From positions 124,001 through 188,000 of the forward strand of contig JADANN010000415.1 in assembly GCA_018806985.1 (NCBI GenBank): a stretch of DNA of 64,000 nucleotides, in the 5' to 3' direction. Position 1 is the first letter of the stretch, and each line of letters begins with the position of its first letter. Positions 45,405 to 56,704 of this stretch are shown one piece after another. The translations under genes were made by a program, and so were the position numbers. A model generated the notes under the pieces. The model was not told the origin of the DNA. It did not search any database and saw nothing but the letters and a program-made list of their open reading frames with translations. This DNA is from Angiostrongylus vasorum (lineage: Eukaryota; Nematoda; Chromadorea; Rhabditida; Metastrongylidae).

Positions 45405-46080
45405 TAGTCTATGGTATCAGTCTTCAACAAGGTCTCTGAAAGATTTTTTGTATTACAGGGAATGGAAATAAAAAGAATCGAAAACAAGTTGTACTTAGTC
45501 TTTAACTAGTCCTTCACTTCAAGCTTTAGTTACCTAAGATTGAAGCACTGGAAGTGCGACACTCTAGATGTCTCGGGTAGCAGAACATAAGAGGGGAGGA
45601 GTACTACAGAAGACTAAGCTGATGTGTCGATCACAGTTTAATTCTCTGCTGTAGTCTAGTAAGCAAAAGCGAAAATCATCCACTAAAAGACAAATGCCAA
45701 AGCAACTGTGCTAAAATCTTGAGCTCTTTTTTAGTCACAGGTTATTGTTGTAATACCCTCAACAATGGTTATGCCGGTGAAGATTATTGTTCCACCACTT
45801 TATCCTTGGTCATCAAGTTCATCTGAACAAAAAATCTGCTCCAACCGACGACATAATCACATTTTTTGGTAGACCAAGATGCTAAACCGTTCTGTCAGAG
45901 ACCGGAACCTCTTCTCACAAAGCTGCAAAGGTCCCATATAAATGAACTATGCTTCAACTTAAAGCCACCATAATTGGCGCATTCTTTCGCGCTTAAGGGG
46001 ATAGTTCAAATCTCACATAGCTTAGAACAAAAAACGACGTTATGGCGACATACACGTCGATAATCTCTGCTTCTATCTAT
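45405..46080. other. No recognisable gene
   Basis: Nothing seen. Confidence 0.3.
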
Positions 46081-46084
46081 CAAG

Positions 46085-46368
46085 GGTGCGTGTGGAGCAG
46101 TGGTTGGAGGCACCACTGCTACACACACGTCGTATCGATCCCCGCTCCCATGGCCCACCACGCCTTCCATCCTTCCGGGATCGGCAGATTGGCACCAGAT
46201 TCGTCTGGGAGGATAGCAGCACTGGCTCGATACATCGGTGGGATACTGCGAGTCATTGTAAAGGCCAGATATGCATTCAATAACCTCGAACGATACTTAA
46301 TGAAGTCGAGTGCATGGCGCATCCCCTCAAGGGTTGATCAACGCAGAGAGTTTCATCCTTTATTTATT
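46085..46368 (+). repeat. SINE family S1
   Basis: Head GGGTGCGTGTGGAGCAGTGG, body CTTCCATCCTTCCGGGATCG, tail GCAGAGAGTTTCATCCTTTA. Confidence 0.85.
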
Positions 46369-46639
46369 ATCGACTAATGAACTGTTAAACCTACGTGCAT
46401 TACGGCGCCGTCACATCGACGCAAATGTTGAGCTCATTTCGGCCAGTTATCGCTTGTAGCAACGGCCAGCTAGAGAGACAGATCTGGTCATTTGGATTCA
46501 GTTATTGCTCACCAGCAAATCATTTTGGGGCATGCTGTGTCCATCCCACCACTGGCAGAGCATTGTTGTTGGAGTGTGGGTTAAGATTCAATACAGTTGA
46601 GATTTGCTGCCCTCTTTGTGGGAATGATAGATGATAATA

Positions 46640-47400
46640 GGTGTTGGCGTGATGAAGCACCAACACATCGCTGATTTCATCAGATCTTTAAAGAACTCGG
46701 TTCACATGAGAAGTGGTAATGATTAACAGACCATTGAAAGCCAGTTAACTTTCGCGAATGTTACCCAAAATACGTGTCTGTGGGTTTTGTCTCTGTAGTG
46801 ACTCAAGTGGTATTAACACGTATAGAAATAATACCACTGATCAGGTTAGGGTTAAATAGGTTAGGGGCAGCTAGCCTTTGCAATATGCGAATTTATTGTT
46901 AAGGAACTGCCTTATTTCTGTATGAGTTAGCATTGAATCTGGTGTGCTAATGCTTTAATGCAAAAATCCCACTACTAGCTGAAGCCAAAAGCTTTTCTAT
47001 TCGATAAGACATCCGACCAACATTTCAGTTGTGTCAAATCACAGCAATCACGGCAAATGAACCGTTAAAATAAAAAACCGAGAACGAAACCAAAGAGAAA
47101 ATCAAAGAGAAAAATCGTCTTCTTTTGTATTGTGCTTCATTCTTTATAGTCGCATAGAAGATGTTCATTTTATTGAAGAACTTGCGTCATAACTTCCTGA
47201 AATGAAGGAAAACTGCTCGCTTCTACCTAGTCATCTCAGCAACAACTTATCGATTAGCAGTTTATTAAACAGTTCTCCTGTATGAATGATGAAAACAATA
47301 AATAAGTCAAGACAGGCTATGAAGTATTATTATTTCTTAAATAAGTTGAAACAGACACTTGAGAAAAAAAAGCGTCAAAGGTATTCGGCATCACTTATAC
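46640..47400. other. No recognisable gene
   Basis: AT-rich sequence without motif. Confidence 0.3.
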
Positions 47401-47404
47401 TTCT

Positions 47405-47682
47405 TAGAGCGCGTGTGGCGCAGTGGTCGAAGGCGCCCCATAATACGCATGGGATCGACCCCTGCTCCCCTAGCCCACCAAGTCCTCCATTCCTCCGGGG
47501 TCGGCAACTTGATACCAGCCCTGTCTGGGAGGATAGCAGCACCGGCTCGATACATCAGTCCACCCTCGAGTCATTGGAAAGGCCAGATATGCATTCAATC
47601 ACCTCCAGACGATGCTTAATGAGCTCGAATGCACGGCGCATCCCTCATGGACTGATCAACACCGAGAGCTTTATCCTTTATT
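47405..47682 (+). repeat. SINE family S1, well preserved
   Basis: Head GAGCGCGTGTGGCGCAGTGG with A-box-like TGGCGCAGTGG and B-box-like GGGATCGACCCC. Tail GAGAGCTTTATCCTTTATTT. Confidence 0.9.
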
Positions 47683-47914
47683 TTTTTATCACACTTCTTA
47701 GACGTAAATGTGTGCAGGACTTTAACTGAAAGACATTTTCGGCGGTGCCGAACTACTCACAGTCCCATCTCTACATAAATAAAAACTCGTCATGTATTTC
47801 CAATATGAAAAACCGTTAACAAGTGAATACGTAAACGGTACGTGAATCGCATTTGCTCATTTCGTAGAAAATTTTAGCACTCAGATCTAAATCATTTGTA
47901 AAATAACCAGCAAT

Positions 47915-48790
47915 TTAATAATAATAATAATAATAATAATGATAAGTAGCAATAATAATAATTAGTAATAATAATAATTGGTAATAATAATAATAAATAA
48001 TAATAGCAATAATTAATAATAATAAATAATAATGACAACAATAATAATATAACTTTAATGATGCTGAGATATTTGCAAAACTCCGTACCGCAGGTGTCTA
48101 CGGTAGGGAGCGAACTCCCCGGAAAGGACAATAGCGCGTTCGTTCCCCACCGTAGACACCTGCGGTCCGGAGTTTTGCAAATATCTCAGCATCATTAAAG
48201 TTATATTTCGCAATACATACACTGCCGCTAAAAGAATGAGTAAATAATAAGTCAAAAAACAATAATAATATTTAATAATAATAGTTAATAACAATAAAAA
48301 TTAATAACAATAATAGTTAATAATAATAATGATAATTAATAATAATAACAATTAATAATAATAATAATGGTAGTTAATAATAATAATAGTAATAATAATA
48401 ATAATAATAATTAGTAATAATAATAATTAATAATATTAATGATAATGATAAATAATAACAATAATAATGATTAGTAATAATAATAATGATTAACAGTAAT
48501 AATAATTAACAATAATAATTAATAATAATAGTGACAACAAGAATAATAATTAATAATGATAATAATAATTAATAATAATAATAATTAATAGTAATAATAA
48601 TTAATAATAATAATTACTAATAATAATAATTAATAATAACAATGAAAATTAACAATAATAATGAAAAATTAATAGCAATAATATTAATAATTAATAATAA
48701 TAGTTAAAAACAATAATAATAGCAATAATAATAATAGTAATAATAATAATTAATAATAATAATAATAGCAATAAAAATAACAACAATAAA
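47915..48790. repeat. Long AAT/TAA-type microsatellite, interrupted by an F2 element
   Basis: Imperfect (TAA)n on both sides of 48049-48203, about 720 bp in all. The two flanks share phase and variant units, so one tract was probably split by the insertion. Confidence 0.9.
48049..48203. repeat. Foldback element F2, near-perfect palindrome
   Basis: Left arm 48049-48115 and right arm 48134-48203 are inverted copies with only a few mismatches. Arms begin ATAACTTTAATGATGCTGAG and reach the GGAGTTTTGCAAATATCTCA end. The 18-bp loop is TCCCCGGAAAGGACAATA. Confidence 0.9.
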
Positions 48791-48799
48791 GGACAAAAA

Positions 48800-49068
48800 A
48801 ATCTCTCGGCGTTGACCAATTCCTGAAGGATACGCCATCAACTCGAATCCATTCAAAACGTCATAGAGGTGATTGAATGTACATCTGGCCTATACAATGA
48901 CCCACTTTGGTCTACCGATGTTTCTACCCAGTGCTGCTATCCTCCCAGACATGTCTGGTACCAGTTTGCCGACTCCAGATGGATGGATGACTTAGTGAGC
49001 CTTGGGCACTGGATCGACCTCACGTGCTTTGCAGGGCGTCTCCGACTACTGCGCCACACGCGCCCATA
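48800..49068 (-). repeat. SINE family S1
   Basis: Reversed copy from ATCTCTCGGCGTTGACCAAT to CTACTGCGCCACACGCGCCC, abutting the AAT tract. Confidence 0.85.
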
Positions 49069-49069
49069 G

Positions 49070-49650
49070 ATACTCTAGCAATGATTGTGACAGTAATAAG
49101 GTATCTTCTAAACGTTCTAGTATGATACGTTTTTTGGGTATAAACAAAAAGTACTATATATAATATAGTTCTGTCCGCAAGTTTTCTGATAAATACATCC
49201 AAACACAATCCTCTTCTGTCCTTCACTGTTTTCCAGCTTCACAGCAACAGTAATATCCTACCTCATCGAGGATTTTGTTCTGGTGCTCGGCTGCCCTGGC
49301 CGTTGACAGTCCGATACGATGCAGTTGTTACAGAACATTCGAAATTTTCTGCATCACATCGAATATTGCACGATCCGTTACTTCAATTCTACGAGCTAAT
49401 CTGTAACTGTAGTATAACAACGACATCAACTTATTTTCGTGAGAAGATCTCGTCATTCTACTATTTACTCAAATTCGCTGAATTTTTTGTTCACTTCTAG
49501 GAATGCATGAAAAAATGCGTCATAATGGAAGGAAACTGTTAAAACCAACAAAACATCATCCTCATCGAATTATAGTAATCAACTCAAAACACCGGCCTTT
49601 TGTAGACCTTGGTACAAATGATCGCTATATTTATTTATATATTCTTTTGA
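49070..49650. other. No recognisable gene
   Basis: Nothing seen. Confidence 0.3.
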
Positions 49651-49652
49651 AC

Positions 49653-50012
49653 CTCCCAACGGCTTAGCGCTTCATCGTTGCTGGGAGGTGTTCCTAGGTG
49701 CCGAACTCCGATGTACAGCGGGGGATTCATCCACTGGCAGGGTCTCCCAAGCTGAGAAGGAGTCCGGCGTTTCCAACAGGAATACTTGCTAAGAGTAAAC
49801 CAGTACCAGGACCCACCACCGTCCTGTTATCAAAGTTGCATGGTGGTAAACCTCCCTCTGATCCACAAGGGCTGCGACTGCTTGTGGTGATGAAGACCTG
49901 GGGTAGACTATAGCCAGACTGATCTCGGGGCTCCAGGTAACCATAACGGCTTAACCAGCAAATCTCCGAAAAATAGAGATTATGCTGGGTCCACACAATC
50001 ATTGAAGACAGG
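49653..50012 (+). repeat. Dispersed repeat family U
   Basis: Closely matches 52564-52915: CTCCCAACGG, GCAGGGTCTCCCAAGCTGAG, CAACAGGAA..CTAAGAGTAAACCA, CTCTGATCCACAAG, CTCCGAAAAAT. No ORF. It resembles a structured 5' region of a retroelement, and a Penelope-like terminus follows it. Confidence 0.75.
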
Positions 50013-50029
50013 TTATTCAAGTATCAAGT

Positions 50030-50155
50030 ATCAAGTATTCTTTTGCATTGATCCTGTTGAGCTGAAGCGAGGTTGGTACAGATGTCGTTGTTGTTATTGC
50101 TGCTTTTGGTCGATGGCTGACGTTTGGGCGATTTCGCCTTACTCAGAGGCGTGCT
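50030..50155 (-). repeat. Penelope-like terminus, hammerhead-like core degenerate
   Basis: On the minus strand CTCTGAGTAAGGCGAAATCG then CCCAAACGTCAGCC: a perfect GGCGA/TCGCC stem II, but CTGAGTA and CAAAC depart from CUGANGA and GAAAC. Confidence 0.5.
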
Positions 50156-50295
50156 GTTAGGAATGGGACTCCATTCAGAAATAGAGAAGAAATTAAGCAA
50201 AATGTTCAAAAACTTCAACAAGGGCTCTTTATTAACGCTATGGAGCTACGCTGTGCACTGACGATGGTAGCACGGTGTGCTCATTGATAACATCA

Positions 50296-50395
50296 CGGCT
50301 CCGCGGAATGCGAAATCGCCGAAACGTCAGTCATGGAGTAACAACGGCAACAACAACGACGGCTACGCCAACACCACATTGGCTCAACAATATCA
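50296..50395 (+). repeat. Penelope-like terminus, head-to-head with the previous copy
   Basis: GCGAAATCGCCGAAACGTCA followed by GTCATGG..CAACAACAACGACGG and ACATTGGCTCAACAAT. It keeps the stem, GAAAC and GTC but has lost CTGANGA. Confidence 0.5.
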
Positions 50396-50884
50396 GTTCA
50401 TAAGAACATATAAATAAACATAATAATATAATAATAATATGTTTTATTAGATCTCTCCAACCGGATTGTCGATTTTGTGATTTGATCTTACACAATGTTT
50501 GATTGGTGCTCCTCATTGAGGACTTCTGTAAGTTACCAGTTCGTCGATCTCGTTGCCGACTTGAATGAGAACCTTAAAACTGCTGTATTTTTAATGGGTT
50601 GTGTGAATTTCAATGAATTAATGAAAACATTATTTAAATATTCGTGGGAGTTCAACTTTTTTCAAGAATTTAACGAATCCCAATAAGTGAAGAAGAATCA
50701 CATACTATTCACAGATTTTGTTTCGAGAAGAAATTTGTACTACATTATGTATTTATATGTATGTATTCGTATTAAATTTATAAAGAGAAATGAGTTTTGC
50801 GAATATCACACCATCATTGTGGTTGTATTTCACACCATACACTGACGTGAAGAATTGCACTATGCAACAAGTAAATGGTTAACC

Positions 50885-51125
50885 ACAATGGCGCTGAGAT
50901 ATTTGCCAAACCCCGAACGGCTGGTGTTTGCGGTGGGGAACGAACGCGCTATTACCCTTTCCAAGAGCTAATGCCTTCACCACCACACCATGCGAGTCCT
51001 TCGTTTCGCCTGTCTCTCATTTAGTTCTATCGATCACTGTCATCAGCAATCACCTATCGGCAGGATAGATCTGGGTAGCCCAAATCGGCAGTGAACCCAG
51101 TTAAGCTGAGGTTGTCGTCGAAATC
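50885..51125 (-). repeat. Foldback family F2
   Basis: AACCACAATGGCGCTGAGAT to GGTTGTCGTCGAAATCACAA. First of two tandem copies. Confidence 0.85.
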
Positions 51126-51184
51126 ACAACGTTAATTTTTTTTATTTACTGCCTACTAGAATTTTTTCACGGCAGTGTATTATG

Positions 51185-51425
51185 CGTGACACAACCACAA
51201 TGGTCCCGAGATGTTTGCAAAACACTGGATCGCAGGTGTCCGCGGTGGCGAACGAATGCACTATGACCCTTTCCGGGAGCTAACGCTTTCACCACCACAC
51301 CATGCGAGTCCTTCGTTTCGCATGTTGCTCAGTTAGTTCTATCGATCAGTGTCATTAGCAATAACGCGTCGGCGGGATTGATCTGGGTATCCCAACTCGG
51401 CAGTTAAGCTGAGGTTGTAGTTGAA
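51185..51425 (-). repeat. Foldback family F2, second tandem copy
   Basis: CAACCACAATGGTCCCGAGA to GAGGTTGTAGTTGAAATCAC, same orientation and spacing unit as the preceding copy. Confidence 0.85.
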
Positions 51426-51481
51426 ATCACTATATTTCTATCACTGTAAACGCCACCCTGAAAATGCAGACTTTCTAACAC

Positions 51482-51787
51482 CAACTCATTCGCAGACAAA
51501 GCGGAATACAACATTGGTAAGGCAGTCGTGCGTAAGAAAACGGCAAGTAACAAACACTGTCATCAATTCTGCCGGTGTGTTTGATGACCAACTTATCAAA
51601 TGCCGTGTCGATGTCTTTCTCGTCATAACCGGCCCTGAAAAGAAGAAGACCCGTCCGAAATGTTTGAGCCAGCTGGTGTTGTCCTTGTGTTATCTTCTGG
51701 CTTCCCACATTACTCACATCATTAAGTGGATCTTGTAATCGTTGTAGGTTGCGACTTTTTTTCGCTGCATTCATCGCGTGTCAGCTT
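51482..51787 (-). pseudogene. Polycystin-like gene, C-terminal cytoplasmic exon
   Basis: After acceptor TTTTTTCATAG the exon shifts frame in GCGAAAAAAAGTC (A7). It then reads SRNLQRLQDPLNDV, GSQKIT and RAGYDEKDIDTAFDKLV, similar to the EF-hand-like segment after S6 in polycystin-2. The frame stays open to 51475. The plus-strand frame here is a shadow. Confidence 0.55.
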
Positions 51788-51933
51788 CTATGAAAAAAGA
51801 GCAAAAAATAGAAAGAGAGGTTTGGGTAAGAAGAAATGAATAGGCAAATTTGAATAGGTAAGCTCAACACTTTAAGATAGAAATAAGAAGAAATCATTCA
51901 GGGATGGGATTTGAAATAAAGTTTAAATGAAAC

Positions 51934-52023
51934 CCAGTCAGAAATTCCTTGGCCTTCTTGCTGACGTGCGAGCTCCGCTTTCAGTTCCACATATGAGTCG
52001 TTGATGATGGGGAGGAACATGTT
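51934..52023 (-). pseudogene. Polycystin-like gene, S6 end and post-S6 exon
   Basis: Acceptor CCATTAAG, donor TGG then GTTTCA, 30 codons in phase 0. NMFLPIINDSYVELKAEL matches the family signature NMFLAIINDTYSEVK. Confidence 0.8.
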
Positions 52024-52563
52024 CTTAATGGAAATCCCGGAATCCATCCATACATTAGGAAGTGAACGTGTGTACAAAAAAGCGAATTTAGTCGTTCTTT
52101 ATTTGATGAAAGGAACCTCTTCCCATAAGGCAAGGTATCAACGTCCAACATGTATCGGATAACAACTAAGTGAAAATGTTTAAAATTCTTCGACATTGAC
52201 CTCGACCATCATCATCGTTACCCTACGAAGAATAAAAAAGAACTGAATATTTGCTCACACTTGAAATCACCAACAACATAGGTAAAGAAATGGATCGATA
52301 AACTAGTAGGGAGGATCTTCACGACTTATGACACTTTACTTCTTGCTTATATCAACGGTGGGGTAGAGAAAATGACAGCGTTGATATGAAAGACGGAATT
52401 CTATAATTCTATATTCTTCTCAAGAATATGAAAAGAATTCTATAACTTTCTACAAAAAAATTAAAAAATTTGAGAAAGGAACTGGATGATATGCTGTGGA
52501 TAAGAAGAATGAAGTTAGCAGATTTTAAATGGATCCGTTAATAACCTCATAAATCTATTTTCA

Positions 52564-52915
52564 AGAAACCCTCCCAACGGTTTACTGCCTCATCGTGCAG
52601 CAGGAAATTCACCCTCCGGCAGGGTCTCCCAAGCTGAGAAGAAGACGGGCGTTTTCAACAGGAAGCCCAGCTAAGAGTAAACCAATAGCAGGATCCACCA
52701 CTGTCCTGCTGTCAAAGTAGTCGCGCGGTGGCTAATTTCCCTCTGATCCACAAGAGTCCCAACTGCCTGTAGCGGTGACAACCTGGGGCAGACTTTGGCT
52801 AGGCTGACCTCGGGACTACACGGAAACACCAGCAAAACTCCGAAAAATGAAGATTATGCTGAGGTCCGCACAGCCAGTGAAGGCGGGCTGTCCAATCATC
52901 GATGTATCGAAGCAT
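52564..52915 (+). repeat. Dispersed repeat family U
   Basis: Second copy of the repeat at 49653. In a 4-kb intron of the polycystin-like gene. Confidence 0.75.
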
Positions 52916-53261
52916 TCTCAAGAAACACCTTGAAGAAATTCGTTCCTCATCAGTTCATACCTGTTTCTTTCAAAAAAATTCACATTGAACAATTATGAAA
53001 AAGGGATACGATTTTCTAATATTCCTGCTGTTTATTTACGACCATATTTTTTTTAAAAATTAAAATACCAAAGGAAGGACGAGAAGCTAAAAAAAGCTCT
53101 CTAGGGCACGTAGATTATTGCGCAGGTGCTTAATACTAAGGGAACACTAAGGAGAAAACAGATCTCTTAAGATTTTCCCGTTTTTCACTGCCAAATATTA
53201 TAGTTTAAAATCACACTTAATGAAATCATATCAAACTAACTAAATTAGATTATAACTACTA

Positions 53262-53500
53262 TAATGCTGAGATATTTGCAAAACTCTGGACCACATGGTG
53301 TCTATGGTGGGGAACGAACGCGCTACTACCCTTTCCGGGGAGTAACGCGTTCACCACCACACCATGCGCGTCCTTCGTTTCGCCTGTCTCTCAGCTAGTT
53401 CTGTCGATCTTTTGCCATCAGCAATCACCCTTCAACGGAATTGATCTGGGGAGCTCAAATCGGCATTGAACCCAGTTATGCTGAGGCTATAGTTATAATC
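53262..53500 (-). repeat. Foldback family F2
   Basis: TATAATGCTGAGATATTTGC ... GGCATTGAACCCAGTTATGC. Confidence 0.85.
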
Positions 53501-53534
53501 ACAATCTTAACCCTTTTTTTTATTTACTGCCTGT

Positions 53535-53800
53535 TCTTTTTAACGGCAGGGTATGTTGCGAAATATAACTACTACAATGTTGAGATATTTGCAAAACTCA
53601 ATGCGAATGGCAAAAGATCGATGGAAGTAGCTGAGAGACAGGCGAAACGAAGGACCCGCATGGTGTAGTGGCGAACGCGTTACTCCCCGGAAAGGACAAT
53701 AACGCGTTCGTTCCCCACCATAGGCACTCTGCGTTCCAGAGTTTTGCAAATATCTCAGCATTATAGCAGTTATATTTCGCAACACACCCTGCCCTTAAAA
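53535..53800 (+). repeat. Foldback family F2, complete with terminal inverted repeats
   Basis: The left end TTAACGGCAGGGTATGTTGC and the following 40 bp are inverted at the right end, which finishes CGCAACACACCCTGCCCTTA. This is the clearest view of the family's roughly 60-bp terminal inverted repeat. Confidence 0.9.
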
Positions 53801-53859
53801 AGAATAAGCAGTAAATTAAAAAAAGTTAAATTAGATTATATTCAAAAATTTTGTGTATG

Positions 53860-54175
53860 ACCCGTCTTAACGTCTACTGTGCGGGTCCCAGTACTTCTCA
53901 CATTCGATTCCTTTCCTCGCATCCATTGTCACGAAGATCTTCCATCTTGAATGTCGTAAAGGGCAGGGCGAGCAGTTCTTCCTGAAGTCCTGAGATTGCT
54001 GGGCTAAAGCGTTCCCAGTTGGATTACACAGAGTGGTTGTTCCCAGACAAGTACGGTACCAATTTCTCCACTGCGGCGGGATGAGAGGCTTGGTTGGCAC
54101 AGAGCGCCATCGAACTAGCACCATGCTCGTGATGACGGACATCACTACCACTGTGCTGTCCACCCCTATTTAAAT
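53860..54175 (-). repeat. Family S3, full copy
   Basis: TCTACTGTGCGGGTCCCAGT at one end; GCCATCGAACTAGCACCATG and ACCACTGTGCTGTCC at the tRNA-like head. Confidence 0.8.
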
Positions 54176-54779
54176 TTGAAACTTTAAATAATGAATTAAT
54201 ACTGGAGATCGCCCGAAATGCGATTTCTTTCTTTTCTCTAAATTATACAATAGATCAACTATTCCCAGAATAGTTTCTATTTTCCTTCTGTATCTAATTC
54301 TATCTTTGTATGACTGTATGATTCGGAAATAAGTGTCATATCCAGTTTTCTCAAGTTGCCTAGCAAATGTCGTAGAACGTAAATATCTTGATCCCGTGTT
54401 AACGAACTTCGATCGCTATAAACAGTATTACTATGCAAACCTATTCTTAGAATCTGAACTTGTTGTTTGTTATTACTGTCCAAAAGTTATCGTGCGTACA
54501 ATAACAAGAGTGCATGAGGATGCTTGCCAGAGAAGTCGTCTGCCAGCTAACCTTAGTATATTGAGAGGATTTGGAAAGGTAGCCGACGGATGTTTTCGGT
54601 AATGATGCTGGACCTGTGCCAAATACCGCCTTCTCCGGAAGCATATAAATAGCTTCGTGAATTGTTATCCGGGGAGCCCTGCCAGGGCTCGTCCGTTTCT
54701 TAGGTCCGTACCGTATTGGTCTCGTGTGTCACCAATGTAGTTTATCGCAGTTGTTAAGTCATGCTGCACATAGTCATTA

Positions 54780-55545
54780 CTGTACATTAGACTCATCATG
54801 TCATTATTGAATGACAGTTGCGAATTGTACGTTAACTTCGCATCATCGTCACTACGTCACGTTTCCCACCAGCTCAGTGTATCGTCATCATCATCCTGAT
54901 CCTCATCCTAGTGTCACTGTTCATGGTTTATCAATTGATCTACGGTGCGTTGTCAGTAGCGGCGGCTATACTAAAATGCGTTCTGTCTGCAACGCCATCG
55001 GTGGCATGTACCGTTCCTCCCACACGGTACGGCATGCGTACAAGGCCGCTGCCCGGCCAACTCGTGCTGTGTATTTGACAAGCCGCTATAGGCTTCTCAT
55101 TTCTCAGTAGTTATCTTTCTGGACCACGATATTTTAGGCAATGGTGGCACCCATCGATGTCCAAACTTCACGTTGCAGACATATCGTTATTCAATACCAG
55201 CCGCCTGACCGTGTTCCTCAGATGACTCATCTCATTCGTAGTCACTTCCACCATCGATGCTCAGGTGGTTTGCTATCCTCATCAATCAGTGTCAAAGTAC
55301 ACCTGAGCCCTGTACATATGATCTCTTGCTTAGCCTAACGCACGGCTTATCTTCATCTGACTGTTCTCTTTTTCCTTGCTCTCGACATCTGGGCCACTGT
55401 ACGCGCTCGTGCGGGCGTCATCATCCGCATCCTCTTATTCGTCATTGTTATCAAGTTGCTGTTATCATAGTACTAATGTTGTAATAGTATTATTTACAAT
55501 ACTCTTATGCCTTGGTAAGCCTCACTTCAGTAATGGGTACAGCTC
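54780..55545 (-). mobile_element. Element A family, reversed partial copy
   Basis: The reverse complement holds CAGCGGCCTTGTACGCATGC, CCTATAGCGGCTTGTC, AACGTGAAGTTTGG and GATGAGTCATCTGAGG, in the element A order. The end carrying TTCTCTATA is missing. Confidence 0.65.
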
Positions 55546-56073
55546 CCCACAGGCTTGAACTTGCCTCATTTATGTGCCATTAGTTTTCCGTCGATATTAC
55601 TGTTGTATTTATGTATTAAACGGTTTAATTATCGAAGTTTGAGATATTGCTCTGTGACAACTACGAAAAGTCCCGCGTGGCGTCTTCTCACGAAGTCGAG
55701 CATTCTGCTTAAAACTAGTGGTTATACGGTGCCGAGAACTGACTCGATGGCCTATGTTCCACTAGCAGCTGCAATATACAATAGGTGTTGGATAAAAAAT
55801 ATAAATGTAAATCTCACTAATCAACAGTGTTTCCCTTTCCAATCTACAAAACATTGTCTGTTCCAGGGAGAAAAAAGAAATCTTCCCAGTTTTATTCAAC
55901 TTTTCACAAGGTGTACGATTCTATGATGACGATGGTCGAGATATCTACCAGCATCTGCTTAGTTGTCTTACTTGATCAGTTGAACATGCTTTAATGAAAT
56001 GACCACAGTTTACGTCTCGTACTTGAAAAAAAACAAGTAACAACCGTTGACAGTTTTCGCGTAATTCACATAC

Positions 56074-56226
56074 CAGTAAGACGAAGAACACAAAGAAGAT
56101 GTAAGTGATGAAGAAAATCGGTCCCAAGATCCGATTTGTTCTTTCCAATGCGCCAAAATTGAAATCACAGCGGATGGTACGAAGGAGAGCGAACACGGAG
56201 TTGTAGAATGTCGGGTAATCCACGAT
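56074..56226 (-). pseudogene. Polycystin-like gene, pore and S6 exon
   Basis: Acceptor TTTTGTAACAG, donor CTG then GTATGTG, 51 codons in phase 0. DYPTFYNSVFALLRTI and ILGPIFFITYIFFVFFVLL frame the pore. The filter position reads RCD. Confidence 0.85.
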
Positions 56227-56514
56227 CTGTTACAAAATCTTTTTTGAAGTTAAGCTCAAAATCAACAGAACATTTCTTGTTAGCTACTTTCTTCAACAAG
56301 CGCAAAGTATTGGAATTGCGTGGGCGTAGGAGAACATATCAAAGAAGCTGGCTACCGCCCGCCTTTTTCTCTCGTAGTCTTAAGTAGGCGGCAAAGATAG
56401 TATTTTTTCGAGAATTTGATGGCTTTTTTGGAGAAAAAATAAACTTTTTTCCATTCAAAAAACGACTTTTCTTTACGTCTGTACGACTAATCAATATTCA
56501 TTCTTTCATTGGAT

Positions 56515-56700
56515 AAGTTAACACGTGATCGATAAAGAAAGTTTGTTCGGCTAACTTCTCGACTTCTTTGTCTTTCTCAAAGCCGATGTTCTGAGTCGAT
56601 GGTCGCACTCTTTCGTCTTCCCGATGTGTGTCCTCGTCGTCGTATCGAAGATGTCGAAAAGTAAGTCCAATAAATATTTTTTATTAACTTCGTGTTAGCT
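56515..56700 (-). repeat. Repeat family T with inverted TAACACG ends
   Basis: AGTTAACACGTGATCGATAA at the left and TATTAACTTCGTGTTAGCTG at the right. In an intron of the polycystin-like gene. Confidence 0.6.
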
Positions 56701-56704
56701 GATC

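Noticed and set aside
46395..46634. Plus frame with Cys-rich end (CCPLCGNDR)
   Set aside because: Zinc-finger-like by chance; spacing fits no known finger and no splice support was seen.
47405..47480. tRNA gene call
   Set aside because: A and B box-like motifs are present, but the arms do not form a cloverleaf and the sequence recurs as a dispersed repeat, so it is a SINE head.
47915..48790. CRISPR-like regular repeat array
   Set aside because: Simple AAT microsatellite with no spacers; the genome is eukaryotic.
51421..51738. 105-codon plus frame
   Set aside because: Shadow of the minus-strand polycystin-like C-terminal exon, which has family similarity and splice sites.
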